This document shows, one piece after another, positions 11,931-27,380 of a stretch of DNA of 64,000 nt; position 1 is the stretch's first letter, and every line of letters starts with the position of its first letter. A program made the translations under genes and the position numbers. The stretch lies in NCBI RefSeq assembly GCF_041146395.1, contig NC_090990.1, positions 51,195,501 to 51,259,500 of the forward strand, read 5' to 3'. This DNA is from Eulemur rufifrons. Its lineage: Eukaryota; Chordata; Mammalia; Primates; Lemuridae. The notes beneath the pieces are model-generated. The model did no database searches. It had not been told where the DNA came from and saw only the letters and a program-made list of their open reading frames with translations.

Positions 11931-13187
11931 AATTGATTAGAGATTTCTGCTGCCATTATGGAGAGCCATGTAAGTATTATTAGTGCCAGCTGTTCTGCTG
12001 AACGCATCTGAAAAGGCTGGATGAAATATTTTTAAAAATCCAAAGAGCATCATAGAGATAAAATATAATGAGGGACTTCTGGTCCTAAATCCAGGAGAAG
12101 GTAAGAACTCAGATATGCAAGCCCAGCATGCAAAGCCGCTTTTGCCCTGAGGGTATTTGTGATGTGAAAGTAAGGTCGGGTTTTGGAAGCTTCGTGGGTC
12201 GAGGTAGACAAAAATACAAAAATCAAAAGCTGACCGAAGGTCCAAAGGTGGGATATTTGATATGTCTTCCCCTTCTCTCCACCCCCTCCACCAACACACA
12301 TGCATTTTACCTGGGATGCAGAGGGTTATAACCTTAGGGTAGGAGTAAACCAGAATAGGTAAGCTTGCACGCGGCCTTGAGGCCAGTGCTTCTGCCACCT
12401 GGCTGTTCCAGGGAAATTAAAGCCTTGAACGCACGTTAGGGTATGTTTGGACAAGTGCTACCTCCAGATACCCGGCTGAAACAGTAAAAATTCCTCTCTG
12501 GAGTAAGGTACCATCATCCTAGTTCGCAAATTGTTCCTATAGATAGTTTTCCAAACAGTGTCCAGCCCACATTCAAAGATAATAAGGAACATAAGAACTA
12601 TGACATTATAAAAGTAAACCACAGACACAATAGCACGTGTAAACAAATCTTTTGAGAAATTAGATTATGGAGCATAACAGAGAAATGAGGCGATATGGGG
12701 CAATGTGGACTCAAGGAGCCTCAGTCACGGAGGCAGTGAGAACGATGCAACTGGAATGACTGTTTGCTAACGCCAGAGACAGAAAAATAAGGTGACACAG
12801 AACACTCAAATTCACTGAGAATCTATAATGCTGGTTCCTAGCTCACAGATACATAAATTTCTAATCCTGAAATTAAGTTTCTATTAAGCAAGCTGTTCAT
12901 ACGTGATTTTTACAAAAACAATAACAAGGAAATTCATAGAGTTGAGCTGAAAGGAAACTCAGAGATTTTCTTTCTAGAAAAAAATAACCCTATAAACATA
13001 AAAATATGTTTTTATTTTGTGAATTGTATATTCATTAGGATATTTAACATCTCTTCTTTGGAAATTTCTTCTTTGTAGTTCATGCAAATGCTTTCAACAG
13101 GCATCAAATTATCAAGAACTTTTAAGACACACTAATAAATCAAAGGAGAAGTAAATATATTACACGAAGCATTACCTATTGCCTTAC
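11931..13187. other. Intron sequence, no repeat or gene recognised
   Basis: A 153-codon open frame on the minus strand (11937-12398) and a 67-codon one on the plus strand overlap each other. Neither has splice context or protein-like composition, and I treat both as chance. Confidence 0.5.
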
Positions 13188-13288
13188 TTTCTTGCTTTTT
13201 TATGTTTCTTTGAACAAAGTGTGCTTTTAAATTTGACTTTTTGATGTCACTCTTTATAGGTTCAGGCTCACATTTGAAAGAGTCATAC
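13188..13288 (-). CDS. Putative exon 4 of unrecognised minus-strand gene
   Basis: On the minus strand, a T-rich tract ending TTTCTTCTAG precedes the exon and a strong donor AAA|GTAAGG follows it. The 101-nt exon is open in only one useful frame, entered after one base: YDSFKCEPEPIKSDIKKSNL, then KAHFVQRNIKKQE. It leaves one base (A), which complements the exon at 10250-10317. Its entry phase matches a donor near the end of the exon at 17318-17472. The peptide is Lys-rich, charged and probably disordered, with no domain that I recognise. Exon status rests on splice signals and phase only. Confidence 0.55.
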
Positions 13289-13754
13289 CTAGAAGAAATA
13301 AAAATGAATCTAAATTAAAATAACCAGAAAATTTACAAAACAAATCTAAAAAATAAATGTGGAGAAATGTGGTAAAGTCTCAGTTATATAGATTTGGAAG
13401 TTGTATTAATACTACTATAGCACAAGGTGTAAAAGATTGGGACTGCTTGAGCAGGAGCTGAAAATATTAGTGATAATCATTTGAAGTACAGGGGGACAGG
13501 AAGTTGTGATAGGATTGAGGGCACTCCGGGAAATTATAATTCACAAGCTAATTAATCCTTTCAGAAAAATATGCTGGAAATTAGTTCAACGAGATATTGG
13601 GGACGGAGTTAGGGACAATTCAAATAACAGAAATGATTACAGCATTTATTTATGGTCAACAGGAATTTTCCTCCTCTAAATTCTTTAACTGGCTATTAAT
13701 GGTACGTAAGAAAGTTATTAGTATTATTTAAATAGTGATATTTCTGAACTCTAA

Positions 13755-15228
<1,474 letters not shown>

Positions 15229-15267
15229 AAATTTTTTTGGTAAATTTTTATTAAACTTTCTTATAAT

Positions 15268-15553
15268 TTTTTTTTTTTTTTTTTTTGAGACAGAGTCTTG
15301 CTCTGTTGACCAGGCTGGAGTGCAGTGGCATCAACATAGCTCACTGCAACCTCAAACTCCTGGGCACAAGTGATCCTCCTGCCTCAACCTCCTGAGTAGC
15401 TGGAACTACAGGCATGTGCTACCATGCCTGGATCATTTTTCTATTTTTTATAGAGAGAGGATCTCACCCTTGCTTAGGCTGGTCTGGAACTCCTGGCCTT
15501 AAGTCATCTTCCTGCCTTGGCCTCCCAAAGTGCTGAGATTACAGGCATGAGCC
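15268..15553 (-). mobile_element. Alu
   Basis: Dimeric Alu in reverse with a T-tract of about 20 nt. It is flanked by the direct repeat TTCTTATAAT (15258-15267 and 15554-15563). Confidence 0.96.
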
Positions 15554-15902
15554 TTCTTATAATCTTATAATTTCTAATGGGTTTTCAGTTTATTCTCTTT
15601 GGGTTATTCAGTAAATAATAATTTAATCTTTATAAAATAATTTATCTGTTCCTTTGAAAAAATTAAAATTTTTATCTTATGTTCTTATTTAATATCATTA
15701 GAACAGTGTAGTATACTACTGAGAATGTACATTGTTCTGTTTCTAACTTAAGTGAGAATGAGTCAAGGGTTCCACTCTAAGGATGATGCTGGCTATATAT
15801 TCTTGCTAAGGAGGTAATATTTTATCCTTATCTTACTAGACTATTTTTCAAATACATTTGAAGAGTATATAGAGATATTCAGATAAGAATTTCCTTATGG
15901 TG

Positions 15903-16110
15903 AACCAAAGAGCATAGGTTTTGGAGTTAGACCTTACTTTGCATCTTGCCTCTGTGTGAACTTCTGCAGAATGAATACTCTGAATCTCAGTCTTTCATAT
16001 GCCAAATAATGATAATATCTACTTCACAGGATTTTTATAAAAATTATGTAAAATAAAGTTTTGAAACTAATTAACAAAATGTCAAGGCCATAGTACAAGG
16101 TCAATGAGGG
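15903..16110 (+). mobile_element. MIR SINE
   Basis: MIR-like order of blocks: GAGCATAGGTTTTGGAGTTAG, then a CTGAATCTCAGTCTTTC zone, then a GATAATATCTACTTCACAGG block. Confidence 0.7.
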
Positions 16111-16454
16111 TACTTTTTCTTATTTCTGAAATGTACTCCCCTTAGGCATAGTGGAATAATATTTATTTAGTATTATGCTGGATTTCATTTTGTTAATACA
16201 ATAAATTGTTGAGTGGCAATTGTTCTGTTGCCATAGAATTGGTGACCAAATAACTTTTTATCCCACAACTGAGTAAAAACAAGCAATAAATATCCTATAT
16301 GCTACAAAAACCCACCAATATTTTGGGCAAGAAATTCTCTTATGTCTCCAAATAGCAGAAAACTGTAATGGAGGAGGGAGGGAAGAAAAATATCAGAATT
16401 GTAAGTCATTGCTCTAATAGGGTCTACTTGGCTTTTTCCTCTTTCTCACTGTGG

Positions 16455-16625
16455 GCGGGGGCAGACTGCCAAGGTTTAAATGCAGCCTCTGCCACTTATT
16501 AGCTATGTGACCTTGGAAAAGTTATTTAACCTCAACCAGATTTGGATTTTTCATCTGCAAAACACACTTAACACATTGGGCTGTTACACAGAATAAATGA
16601 GTTGAAGGCAGTATCCACACTACTA
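16455..16625 (+). mobile_element. MIR SINE
   Basis: Contains CTCTGCCACTTATTAGCTAT and GTGACCTTGGAAAAGTTATT, the most conserved MIR core segment. Confidence 0.85.
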
Positions 16626-16860
16626 CCAACATCCAGGTGATTTAAAGTTCTATTGACTCTGCATCTTAGTACTTTTTTCCTGCGCTCTCCTCTACATTTA
16701 TGTTGCCTGGAAAAGTCACATAGCATTACACACATACATAATACCAGTGAAAGACCATGTAAGACATATTTAAGCTATCCCTTCTAAGTACACAGACACT
16801 GCATTAATTAGTTTTTTAGGTACACTTTTCTTGAAGTATATCAGTTAATGTTTAAAGTAA

Positions 16861-17028
<168 letters not shown>

Positions 17029-17316
17029 TTTAAAGTAAATCCTGACATTAATTTGGGGCAACATCATTGAGCTCAAGAAAAGCCTTTCTTTAAAAATTCA
17101 GAATTGTCATTACCATCTACATTAGTGAAATATTATACATAATAAATATTTTATAAACTAGGAATATTCAGAAGGCTAATCTAGGATATTCTAACTCATA
17201 GCCATTATAAAATATCCTATATAACAAAGATTTCATTTAATATATATTGCACAATCTAAGACAAATATAATGTTTTAAAACTCCAAACTGAAAGTTTCAG
17301 GTAGTTATGATAGCTA

Positions 17317-17559
<243 letters not shown>

Positions 17560-17573
17560 TTATGTGCACACAG

Positions 17574-17601
17574 ACACACACACACACACACACACACACA
17601 C
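17574..17601. repeat. (CA)n microsatellite
   Basis: An uninterrupted CA run about 100 bp upstream (minus-strand sense) of the exon 3 acceptor. Confidence 0.97.
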
Positions 17602-18409
17602 GTAGAATTTAGGTGGCAGGCAATAATGGGAAATATTACCGATTGAAAATCCGGGGCCTTGCTCACCAACTTTTTTTATGCCTTTGTTATATGACCTGAC
17701 CCATTCTTTTCCCACCTCTGAAAAGAAGGTGTAGGACTAGAGGATTATTAAGGCTCCCTCCTAATTTCAAAATTCAGAATTTAAGGAAAGATCTATATAG
17801 TTAGCAAATACTGATACATAGAGTAATTGGAACCATAGCAGGAATGTCTCTCCAACCCGCTCTCTTCCTGTAGCCACACACGTGGTGAATCACACCAATC
17901 TTCATCTAGTTGCATGAACCAGAAATAGAGTTAAGGAAGCAATCAAATGAGGAGTTTGTTAAAATATTTATACAGATGGACTGAAGAAGAAAAGGGATGT
18001 AGCTAAAGGATTAATTAAGGAGCTGAAAGTTTTCTCTAAAAAATTCTCTCAGAGCACAGCGCAAAGGAATAAAGAGATGAAAAATTTGACAGCAAAGTCT
18101 GAGGATATGGGAAACTTCTGCTTCTGCCAATGAAGGATTAAGTGCTACGGGAATTAAGTTCCTGCTCTAAACAACTAGAAACTCACACAAAGTATCTGAA
18201 AACAACTGTCTTCAGGTATTAGAAAATAGAGCAGGATGGATGCCTGAAAGAAAGCAAACAAATGAGGTAAGCTATCCAAGAGCCCAGTTTACTCCCTGGA
18301 GGCAGTCTCTGGGCCGAGGAGCAGGCAGAGGAAACCCAGTGGGTCTGGGGGAACTCAGACCAAACTTGACGCCTCGATCTTGCTGAGTTTAAGAGAGAGA
18401 GAGTGCACC

Positions 18410-19375
18410 AGCAATCGCACTCTTGGGCATACACCGCCAGGAAACAGAAACCTATATTCATACAAAAACCTGTCTGCAAATGTTCATAGCAGCTTTATTT
18501 TTAACAGCAAAATCCTGAAAACAACCCAAAAGCCCATCAATGGATGAGTGGTTGAAAGGCTGTATATCCATATGATGGAATATTATTCAGTAATACATTT
18601 TTATATTATTTGTAATAATAAAACTACTGATTTATACAAAAAACCTGGATGGACCTCAAGATCTATTACGCTTAGTGAAACCATTGATCTCAAAATCTTA
18701 CATAATGAATGATTCCACTTACATAACATTCTCAAAATTACAAAATTATAGAGAGTGAAAACAGATTATTTATTGCCATGGATAGAGACTGGGAATGGGG
18801 TGGGGGAACATGGCTACAAACACAAAGAGGTAGCAAGAGATGGCTGGTGTGGTGGCTCACGCCTTTAATCCTAGCACTCTGGGAGGCTGAGGAGGAAGGA
18901 TCACTTGAGGTCAGGAGTTCGAGACCAGCCTGAACAAGAGCAGGACCCTGTCTCCACTAAAAAAAGGTAGAAAAATGAGCCAGGCTTTGTGAGCTATGAA
19001 GATGCCACTGCACTCTACCCAGAGCAACAGAGCAAGACTCTGTCTCAAAAAAGAAAACAAACAAACAAACAAAAAACTACAAAGAGTTAGCAAGAGGGAG
19101 AGATCTTGTATGCAGATGGAAAAGTTCTATATCTTGATTGTCGTGGTAGTTACACAAACCTACAATGGGATAAAATTGCATAAAACCACACTCACATGCA
19201 CACACAAATAAATGTAGGCTAAAAAATAATGAACACTGAATAGTCTATAGTCTAGTTAACAGTAATATACCAGTGTCAATTTCCTGGTTTTGATATTGTG
19301 CCATAGCTATATAAGGCATCACAACTGGGGCAAACGGGGTGAAAGACACATGGAATTGTGAGTCTACAATTTCTT
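18410..19375 (+). mobile_element. L1M 3' end, split by an Alu
   Basis: L1 ORF2 C-terminal and 3'UTR blocks: CTTGGGCATACACC, CATAGCAGCTTTATTTTTAA, ATGATGGAATATTATTCAGT. After the Alu come TTCTATATCTTGATTGTCGT and CCTGGTTTTGATATTGTGCC. Many stops are present. This is an old element of L1M type. Confidence 0.85.
18840..19078 (+). mobile_element. Alu with internally shortened right arm
   Basis: The left arm is complete. The right arm begins normally (ATGAGCCAGGCTTTG) but jumps to TGAGCTATGAAGATGCCACT, lacking most of its first half. The tail is AAAC repeats. It is flanked by ACAAAGAGGTAGCAAGAG / ACAAAGAGTTAGCAAGAG (18822-18839 and 19079-19096; 17 of 18 match). Confidence 0.93.
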
Positions 19376-19611
19376 TTTTTAAGTTTAAAGAAATAACAAT
19401 CAATTACCAAAGTGATTTATATATTATTTCATTTTTGTCATAAAAAAGGAAATAGATAAAATCCACATTCATATATGTATTAATAGGTGTATACTTGTAT
19501 TATGAATATTTATATGTATGCAAATTTTATGCAAAGATACTATATACATATATGTATACCTTTGTAAGAGCACAAAGAAGATATGTATAGATAAACCCCA
19601 CTGTTAAAATT

Positions 19612-19920
19612 TGTTTGAGGTGGTTCATGCTTGTAATTCCAGCACTTTGGGAGGCTGAGGAGGAAGGATCACTTGAGGCCAGGAGTTTGAGACCAGCCTG
19701 GGCAACAAAGTGAGACCTGTCTCTACAAAAAGTAAGAAAAATATGCTGAGCGTGGTGGCTTACACCTGTAGTCCCAGCAATTTGGGGAGGCTGAGGCAGG
19801 AGGGTTGCTTGAGCCCAGAAGTTGAGGCTGCAGTGAACTATGATCATGCCACTGAATTCTAGCCTGGGTGACAGAGTGAGACTCTGTCTCTAACAAAAAA
19901 GAAAAAGAAAAAGAAAAAAA
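19612..19920 (+). mobile_element. AluJ-like element
   Basis: Dimeric Alu with a right arm reading AGGCTGCAGTGAACTATGAT, the general primate (J-like) form, and an A-rich GAAAAA tail. Confidence 0.93.
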
Positions 19921-20419
19921 TAATTTAAATTGCTCATATATGCCAAAAATATAGCTTTTGAGAACTACATTATTTATTAATATTTTGTATTGAATTTTAT
20001 GAGTCTTGTCTTTTTTAGTTTAATTAATTTCTATAAGTTTTAATTATTCCTAATTCATTAACTATGCCACTCTTCTCTTTTTAGTAGTCCAACAAAATAA
20101 CTTTTAGATGTTTAACATATTAGTAAGAACTGTAAGAGTAGCCACATTTAATATTTGACTGAATAGGATTTTTTTAATCTTAAGCAGGTTTGATATATAT
20201 CTTTAAGTTAATATGGCAGCTATCTAAAAGTTATCTTATATATTAAATGAATTCTCTATAGTATCAACTTAGATGATTTTTTTCAACTAATATAATTATT
20301 TGCTTTTTACAAATTAGTTTATATCTTCAGATGAATGTATCATTAACAAAAAAATTATTCATATTTGAAATGTTAACTTTTTAATGATTAAATTGAATTT
20401 TAGCTTATACTTTACCAAC

Positions 20420-20511
20420 CTTTGCTCTTCTGGCCAAGATTATCTTTGCTTGCTTATTGAGGACTTCTAACTTCTCTAAGATGTTTTCTGCCATTGTCAG
20501 TCAGTAAATTC
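20420..20511 (-). CDS. Putative exon 2 (start-codon exon) of unrecognised minus-strand gene
   Basis: On the minus strand a long pyrimidine tract (TTTCTTCTTCCTCC) leads to the acceptor ATAG. 17 bases later an ATG (20494-20492) in the context GACAATGG opens the frame MAENILEKLEVLNKQAKIIL followed by ARRAK. The donor is AAG|GTTGGT, suboptimal. An alternative TTG|GTAAAG, four bases on, would put exon 3 out of frame. The 25 codons end in phase 0, matching the entry of exon 3. The N-terminus looks like an amphipathic or coiled-coil helix. The promoter is presumably the CpG island 5.6 kb upstream. The gene is not recognised. Confidence 0.58.
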
Positions 20512-20929
20512 CTATTTTAAAAGGAGGAAGAAGAAATCAATTCAAATTTAAATGTATAACTAATGATTTTGGCATAAGTTTTTAAAAAGACCCATTTTTA
20601 CATTATTGTTTTAGGTAAACAATAGAATTATATAGATTATAGAATAAATCATAGGATTCTAAATGTACCAAAGTTTTTTCAATAGAAGGTCATATTATCA
20701 GAACTGGCAGATGTGTGTGGACCCCATGAATTTTTAAATTTATGATAAAAGTGAGTTGGCAGAAGTTCAAGATTATCATATGAGAATGAGATGTGACTCA
20801 TACTTAAAGCAAGACCATGTGGCTTTACTTATATCTATTTTCTTTTTGTTGTGATATAATTTTAATGAAAGTAAATGCAAAGAGCTCACATTTATATAAT
20901 TAATTGCTTCAATTAAAAATGGTCAAAGA

Positions 20930-23076
<2,147 letters not shown>

Positions 23077-23799
23077 TACTCTCCATCTGCATATCATTTC
23101 CTTTTTTTCTGCCATACCTGCTACCATGTGATCATCAATGGTCTCCGTATGTCTGACTGTCTACTTTCTTCACACTATATTTCTTCAGTTATACCTATAC
23201 TAAATAGCTTTGGAACTTGTCATATAATGAGAATTTATTCAGCAATTTAGTAGCTTTTATTTTAATCCAGCAATTCAGTATGTTCTGTACAGTGTCGTCT
23301 GATTACCTTGTTTCCTTTCCTTCTCTAGTTTCCTCACAGATTTACTTCTGAATTCGCTATTAAATTCTTATTCTGGGTTCAACGAACAGAAACAGAAACT
23401 CATTGTCCTATAAAGCCCAAGTGTAGGCCTTGGATAAATAGTAACTACTTAGGGAGATTACCCTGAGAAGCATTACTATGTTTCCATACTGAAGTCTCGT
23501 CAAAAAGCAAAATTAGTTTTGTGTTCAATAGATCTAATTATCCCCCTCTCAAATGATATATCAACTGGTGACAAGCAAGATGATCTCACTTTTTAAATAT
23601 GTATAGATAGATATGTGTGAAGCATTCTTATGTACTTACAGTTGGGGGGAATGTTCTCATCTGGAATATAGGGTTCTTATGTGGTCATAGAAGCTTAATT
23701 CATAGAATGTCAGGGTTAGATTGGATCAATAGTCTCTCACATAATTCCATGAACAGTGGCGCTACAATGACACAAAGAGGACAAGATCTTTCTGATCCT
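23077..23799. other. Intron, unassigned
   Basis: No gene or repeat recognised. The 89-codon frame at 23617 lacks exon context. Confidence 0.5.
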
Positions 23800-24430
23800 T
23801 GCTTTAACTTCCATTGCCACCGTCCTCCTTCAGACCTTCAGGCTTTTACTTTCCCTCCCCTGGTTTACTGCGCTATACTCCCCTAATTTGCCTGTCCCAA
23901 CCTTCCTCCTCATCCTTCAAAATGCCATCAGAGCTGTCTTTCTTCAACAGGACACTGATCCAGTCCAGCTCCAGCCCACCATCCTTGGCTTGCTCCCTGC
24001 TACCTACAGAATGACACCCAAACTCTTCAGATGACATATGATACCATTCAAGAAAAGACAGTCCAGGATCCGGCTCAATTCACCTTTCCGGTTTATCCAC
24101 CCTAGCCCTTCCTCTCACGCCATATTCTCCCACTCTTATTCCCTGGACGCATCCTGCTCTTTTCCCAAGCATGTCCTTTCATCATGCTTTTCCTTCCACT
24201 GGGAATATTCTCTTCTCATGTCTTCCAGTCAAAAGCCTACTCTTTATGAAATCCTGGTGTAAAGGCTACCTCTTTTATGAAATTTTCCTTGGCATCCTCT
24301 CATTCCTTGTCACAGTGACAGTTTTTTCCTTGTGTGTTCCTGTTTCACTTTGTTCTTCATTACAACACTTGGCACATACTATTATACATTCTGCTTAAGA
24401 GAGTCAATCTTTGACAAATCTCTTCCTCAC
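23800..24430 (+). mobile_element. L2-like LINE fragment
   Basis: Pyrimidine-rich sequence with the order of blocks of the L2 3' half, such as GCTTTTCCTTCCACTGGGAA and a later CACTTGGCACATACTATTA end-like block. Highly diverged. Several overlapping short plus-strand frames here are a property of the repeat. Confidence 0.5.
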
Positions 24431-25394
24431 TGTGTTGAAAACTCATTTAAAGCCAGAAGTGACTTACCCAACTCCAAATCCCAGCACCAGACAAAGCATT
24501 TTATATTTAACTGGGATTTGAAAATTACAATTTAATTTAGGGATGTCTCTGAATATAATTTTTAAGGATGAATAATCCCAGTTTATCTGTAATGAATTAT
24601 GTTACTTCATAATGATTTACTGGAAGACGAAATATAAAGCTGAGTGAATTATTACAAAATGTGGCTCTTGCCAAATCTAAACTCAGTAAAATTGTTTTAA
24701 AAGGAAACTTGGATTTATGTTCTTAATATCTAGTTCAGTAATGACAGTTTTTTGAAAAAGAACACAATGACATGGAGACCTTGCCAGTTAGGGAAGAATA
24801 AATTCCCAGTCTTGCAGTAAATCATCCCCAAGCCTCACTGCCAAGGCTTGTCCACAGCAAAGATTGCAGGTCAACATATTAGCACATCAGAGACTGACTC
24901 ATAACTAAAATAACAATATAGAGCTAAAAAGTAACTTTTAAGAGCACTATTTCATTTTAACAGCATCTTTGGGACTGAAAACAAAACCAAGAAAACAAAC
25001 AAAACCCAATGCTATCAACATTATGGGCTCTGGAAGTCTTCTTCAGCAAGTTCTAAACATCTCAGGAAAACTAAGAATCTCTAAACTCACAAACTAAAGA
25101 GCAGGACTGAGCAATATCTAGAAAATGGAGACAAATTCAAACTTCCTTCCATTATGTGGCTTTATCAGTTCAAACATTTACTCCTTGAAGACAAGGCCTC
25201 TGTCTTATACTTTTATCCAACACAGTCCACTAAACCCTATATTGAGACCACAGTAAGCACTCACCTCATTGTTAAATGATTAATTTGTACTTAATAATGA
25301 GATAACTGGCTGAATTTCTCCACATCACATTCCAAGTACAGACATAAGAGAATCTTTTTTTCTTTTTAAATCTAAAATGTTGATAAATGGCACA
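24431..25394. other. Intron, unassigned
   Basis: No recognisable repeat or exon was found. Confidence 0.5.
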
Positions 25395-25790
25395 TGTTAT
25401 AGGCTGAATTATGTCCCCTGCCCCAAAATTTACACTTCAAAACCCTATAACCCCCAGTGCCTCAAAATGTGATTGTATTTGGGGAGACAGCCTCTAAAGA
25501 GATAGAGTTAGAATGGGGTTGTTAGGGTGGGCCTTAGTCCAATATGACTGGTGTCATATAAGAGGAGGAGATTAGGACACAGACAACACACAAAGAGGAG
25601 ACACCTTGTGAAGACACGGCGAGAAGACAGCCACCTGCTAGCCACGGAGAAATGGCTCTGAAAAAAGTCAGCTGTGCCCACACCTTGATCTCCAATTTTT
25701 AGCCTCCAGAACTGTGAGAAAATAACTTTCTATTGTTTAGTCACCCAGTCTGTGCTGTATTGTTATGGCGGCCCTAGCAAACTAATATAG
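25395..25790 (+). mobile_element. MLT1-type MaLR solo LTR
   Basis: Begins TGTTATAGGCTGAATTATGT and contains AGCCTCCAGAACTGTGAG near its 3' end. It ends in the CTAGCAAACTAATATA block typical of MLT1 LTRs. No internal sequence is attached. Confidence 0.88.
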
Positions 25791-26067
25791 CCCACAAACT
25801 GGGAGTACTAATTTAAAAACTCCTTATTCAAAGATTATAAACCTGACCGATGTGCTTATATCCACGCCATATATTTTCTCGTTCCCTCTTTGCTGTTGTG
25901 AGACACAGGGAGAACTCTTCTTTTTTAACCTTTACTAAAATTTGCTGTCACCAGTTGAGGTTGGAAGGGAAGTTTCCAAGGAAAAACGGCAAGGAATTTT
26001 ACAACTATGATGTACATGCATTGGGGAGTATTATGAGCAAACCATCAGATGATGATTCGAAGAACTG

Positions 26068-26077
26068 ATTGGCCAAT
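26068..26077. promoter_or_regulatory. Palindromic double CCAAT box
   Basis: ATTGGCCAAT presents a CCAAT box on each strand at the edge of the CpG island. CCAAT boxes are bound by NF-Y in many TATA-less promoters. Function here is inferred. Confidence 0.45.
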
Positions 26078-26089
26078 TCCAAAATAGCA

Positions 26090-26800
26090 CCAGAATCACC
26101 GCAGGAGTCAGTCCCCCTGCAGGTTGGAAATGTATCGATTAAGCGACCCTTAGCGCGTCCCCCAACTCCGGTCCCTCCCGGCAGTTCACCTTCCCCGCGG
26201 CGCCTCCACCTCACCTGGGAAATAGGAAACCCAGCTCAAATACTCTGTGCCTGCGCTCCTTTAATGGGAAGCCAAAACTGGGAGCAAGATTCGGGAAGCT
26301 CATTGATACTCAGGACAGAAGGGGCAAAGCGGTTTTCCGCGAACCTAGACGCGCCCGCGCCCGCCTGCCACCGCGGTCCCCGCTCACCTGAGGGCCCAGC
26401 TTTACCGTGCGCCCCTCGCGTCCCCATCCGGATCCCTCTGGAGAAAGTGCTACCGACTTCGGGGACCAAACCAAACCAAACTCCGTTCTAATAAAACAAT
26501 GCTTTCTCCTATGTCGTCTCCCACCTCGGTCCAAATTTTGATTTCCAGTTTTTCCAACGCTTCCGCCTCCCAAGACAAACCGCGTCAACTTCTTTCCCTT
26601 CTGGTCTGACTCGGGTGGTTACTCCCCACCCCTCCCGCTTCAGCCACTTAACGACGCGTCCTGCGTCCATAGAAACAGGTTTCCCAGTTTCTCCCACCTT
26701 TAGACGGTCTACAAAGCGGCGTCTCTCTTCGGAAGGGTTCCCCCTACACACTTTCGTCACTGAAAGTCAAAGTGACGCCCCCAGTACTTACGGGTATAAA
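26090..26800. promoter_or_regulatory. CpG island, probable promoter of the minus-strand gene
   Basis: The only CpG-dense, GC-rich stretch in an otherwise CpG-poor window, with blocks such as GACGCGCCCGCGCCCGCC. It contains several good minus-strand splice donors: CAG|GTGAGG (exon edge 26215), CAG|GTGAGC (26388) and CCC|GTAAGTAC (26792). Any of these could end a non-coding first exon spliced to the ATG exon at 20511. A plus-strand GGTATAAAA lies at its outer edge (26793-26800), so bidirectional firing is possible. Open frames inside are GC-driven and probably non-coding. Confidence 0.75.
26755..26777. promoter_or_regulatory. Inverted TGACG motif pair
   Basis: CGTCACT and AGTGACG face each other across 9 bp. 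Each half carries a CRE/ATF-like TGACG. This is a candidate regulatory site within the CpG island. Confidence 0.3.
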
Positions 26801-27146
26801 ACCGATTATGCTGAGTGGAAGGAGAGAGAGGTTAAGGAGGGGAGAAAATCAAGTGAAAAGAACTGGGGAGCAGTGTCTTTGCTTCCCTTTGACTCCTTCC
26901 TTCTCTTGTACTTTACCTGGAAATGCCGAATTTCAAAAAGAAGCTTAAAACTTTCCCCATGCAGTTTGAAGGTCTGAGTGGAAGTCCACAGCTTATATTG
27001 GGATATTTGATGGAAAATTGATTGCATGGCTTATGACATAAGAAGGAATACACCCATTCTTATTTCCAAGGCTAAGAAACCACCCATGTGGTTTGTAAGA
27101 TCACCCTTGTATTATGTAAGTTGTATAGCAGGCTTGGAGACACACA

Positions 27147-27147
<1 letters not shown>

Positions 27148-27177
<30 letters not shown>
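27148..27177. repeat. (CA)n microsatellite
   Basis: CA run with one upstream interruption. Confidence 0.97.
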
Positions 27178-27179
<2 letters not shown>

Positions 27180-27304
27180 CACACCATTTATACACCACGG
27201 AATCATAACCTAAAAATGACTAACTAGAAAACACCTTGTATTTAATTAAGAATGGTGGGGATTTCTACAACATGGGTTAAATTTTTAGTCAAGAGTTATG
27301 TTGG

Positions 27305-27380
27305 GGGGAGGGGAGGCAAGATGGCTGACTAGAGACATCAGTCACCAGATAAGAAAGAAAATGAGATAAAAACTTAAAAA
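27305..27380 (+). mobile_element. Minute L1 5'-end stub with A-rich end
   Basis: GGGGAGGGGAGGCAAGATGG followed by CTGACTAGAGACATC matches the first bases of a primate L1 5'UTR. About 40 bp later it becomes A-rich (GAGATAAAAACTTAAAAA). It is flanked by AAGAGTTATGTTGG / AAGAATTATATTGG (27291-27304 and 27381-27394; 12 of 14 match), consistent with retroposition of a very short 5'-containing RNA. Confidence 0.6.

Noticed and set aside
11937..12398. 153-codon minus-strand open frame
   Set aside because: No splice signals or protein-like pattern. It overlaps other frames on both strands and lies in an intron of the proposed gene.
17041..17300. Canonical AATAAA signal after the exon 3 stop
   Set aside because: Only ATTAAA (minus strand, 17241-17236) is present. 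I saw no AATAAA in the correct orientation within the next 250 bp.
26069..26977. Several 75-140-codon frames on both strands of the CpG island
   Set aside because: Overlapping frames are expected in GC-rich DNA with few stop codons. No family resemblance.
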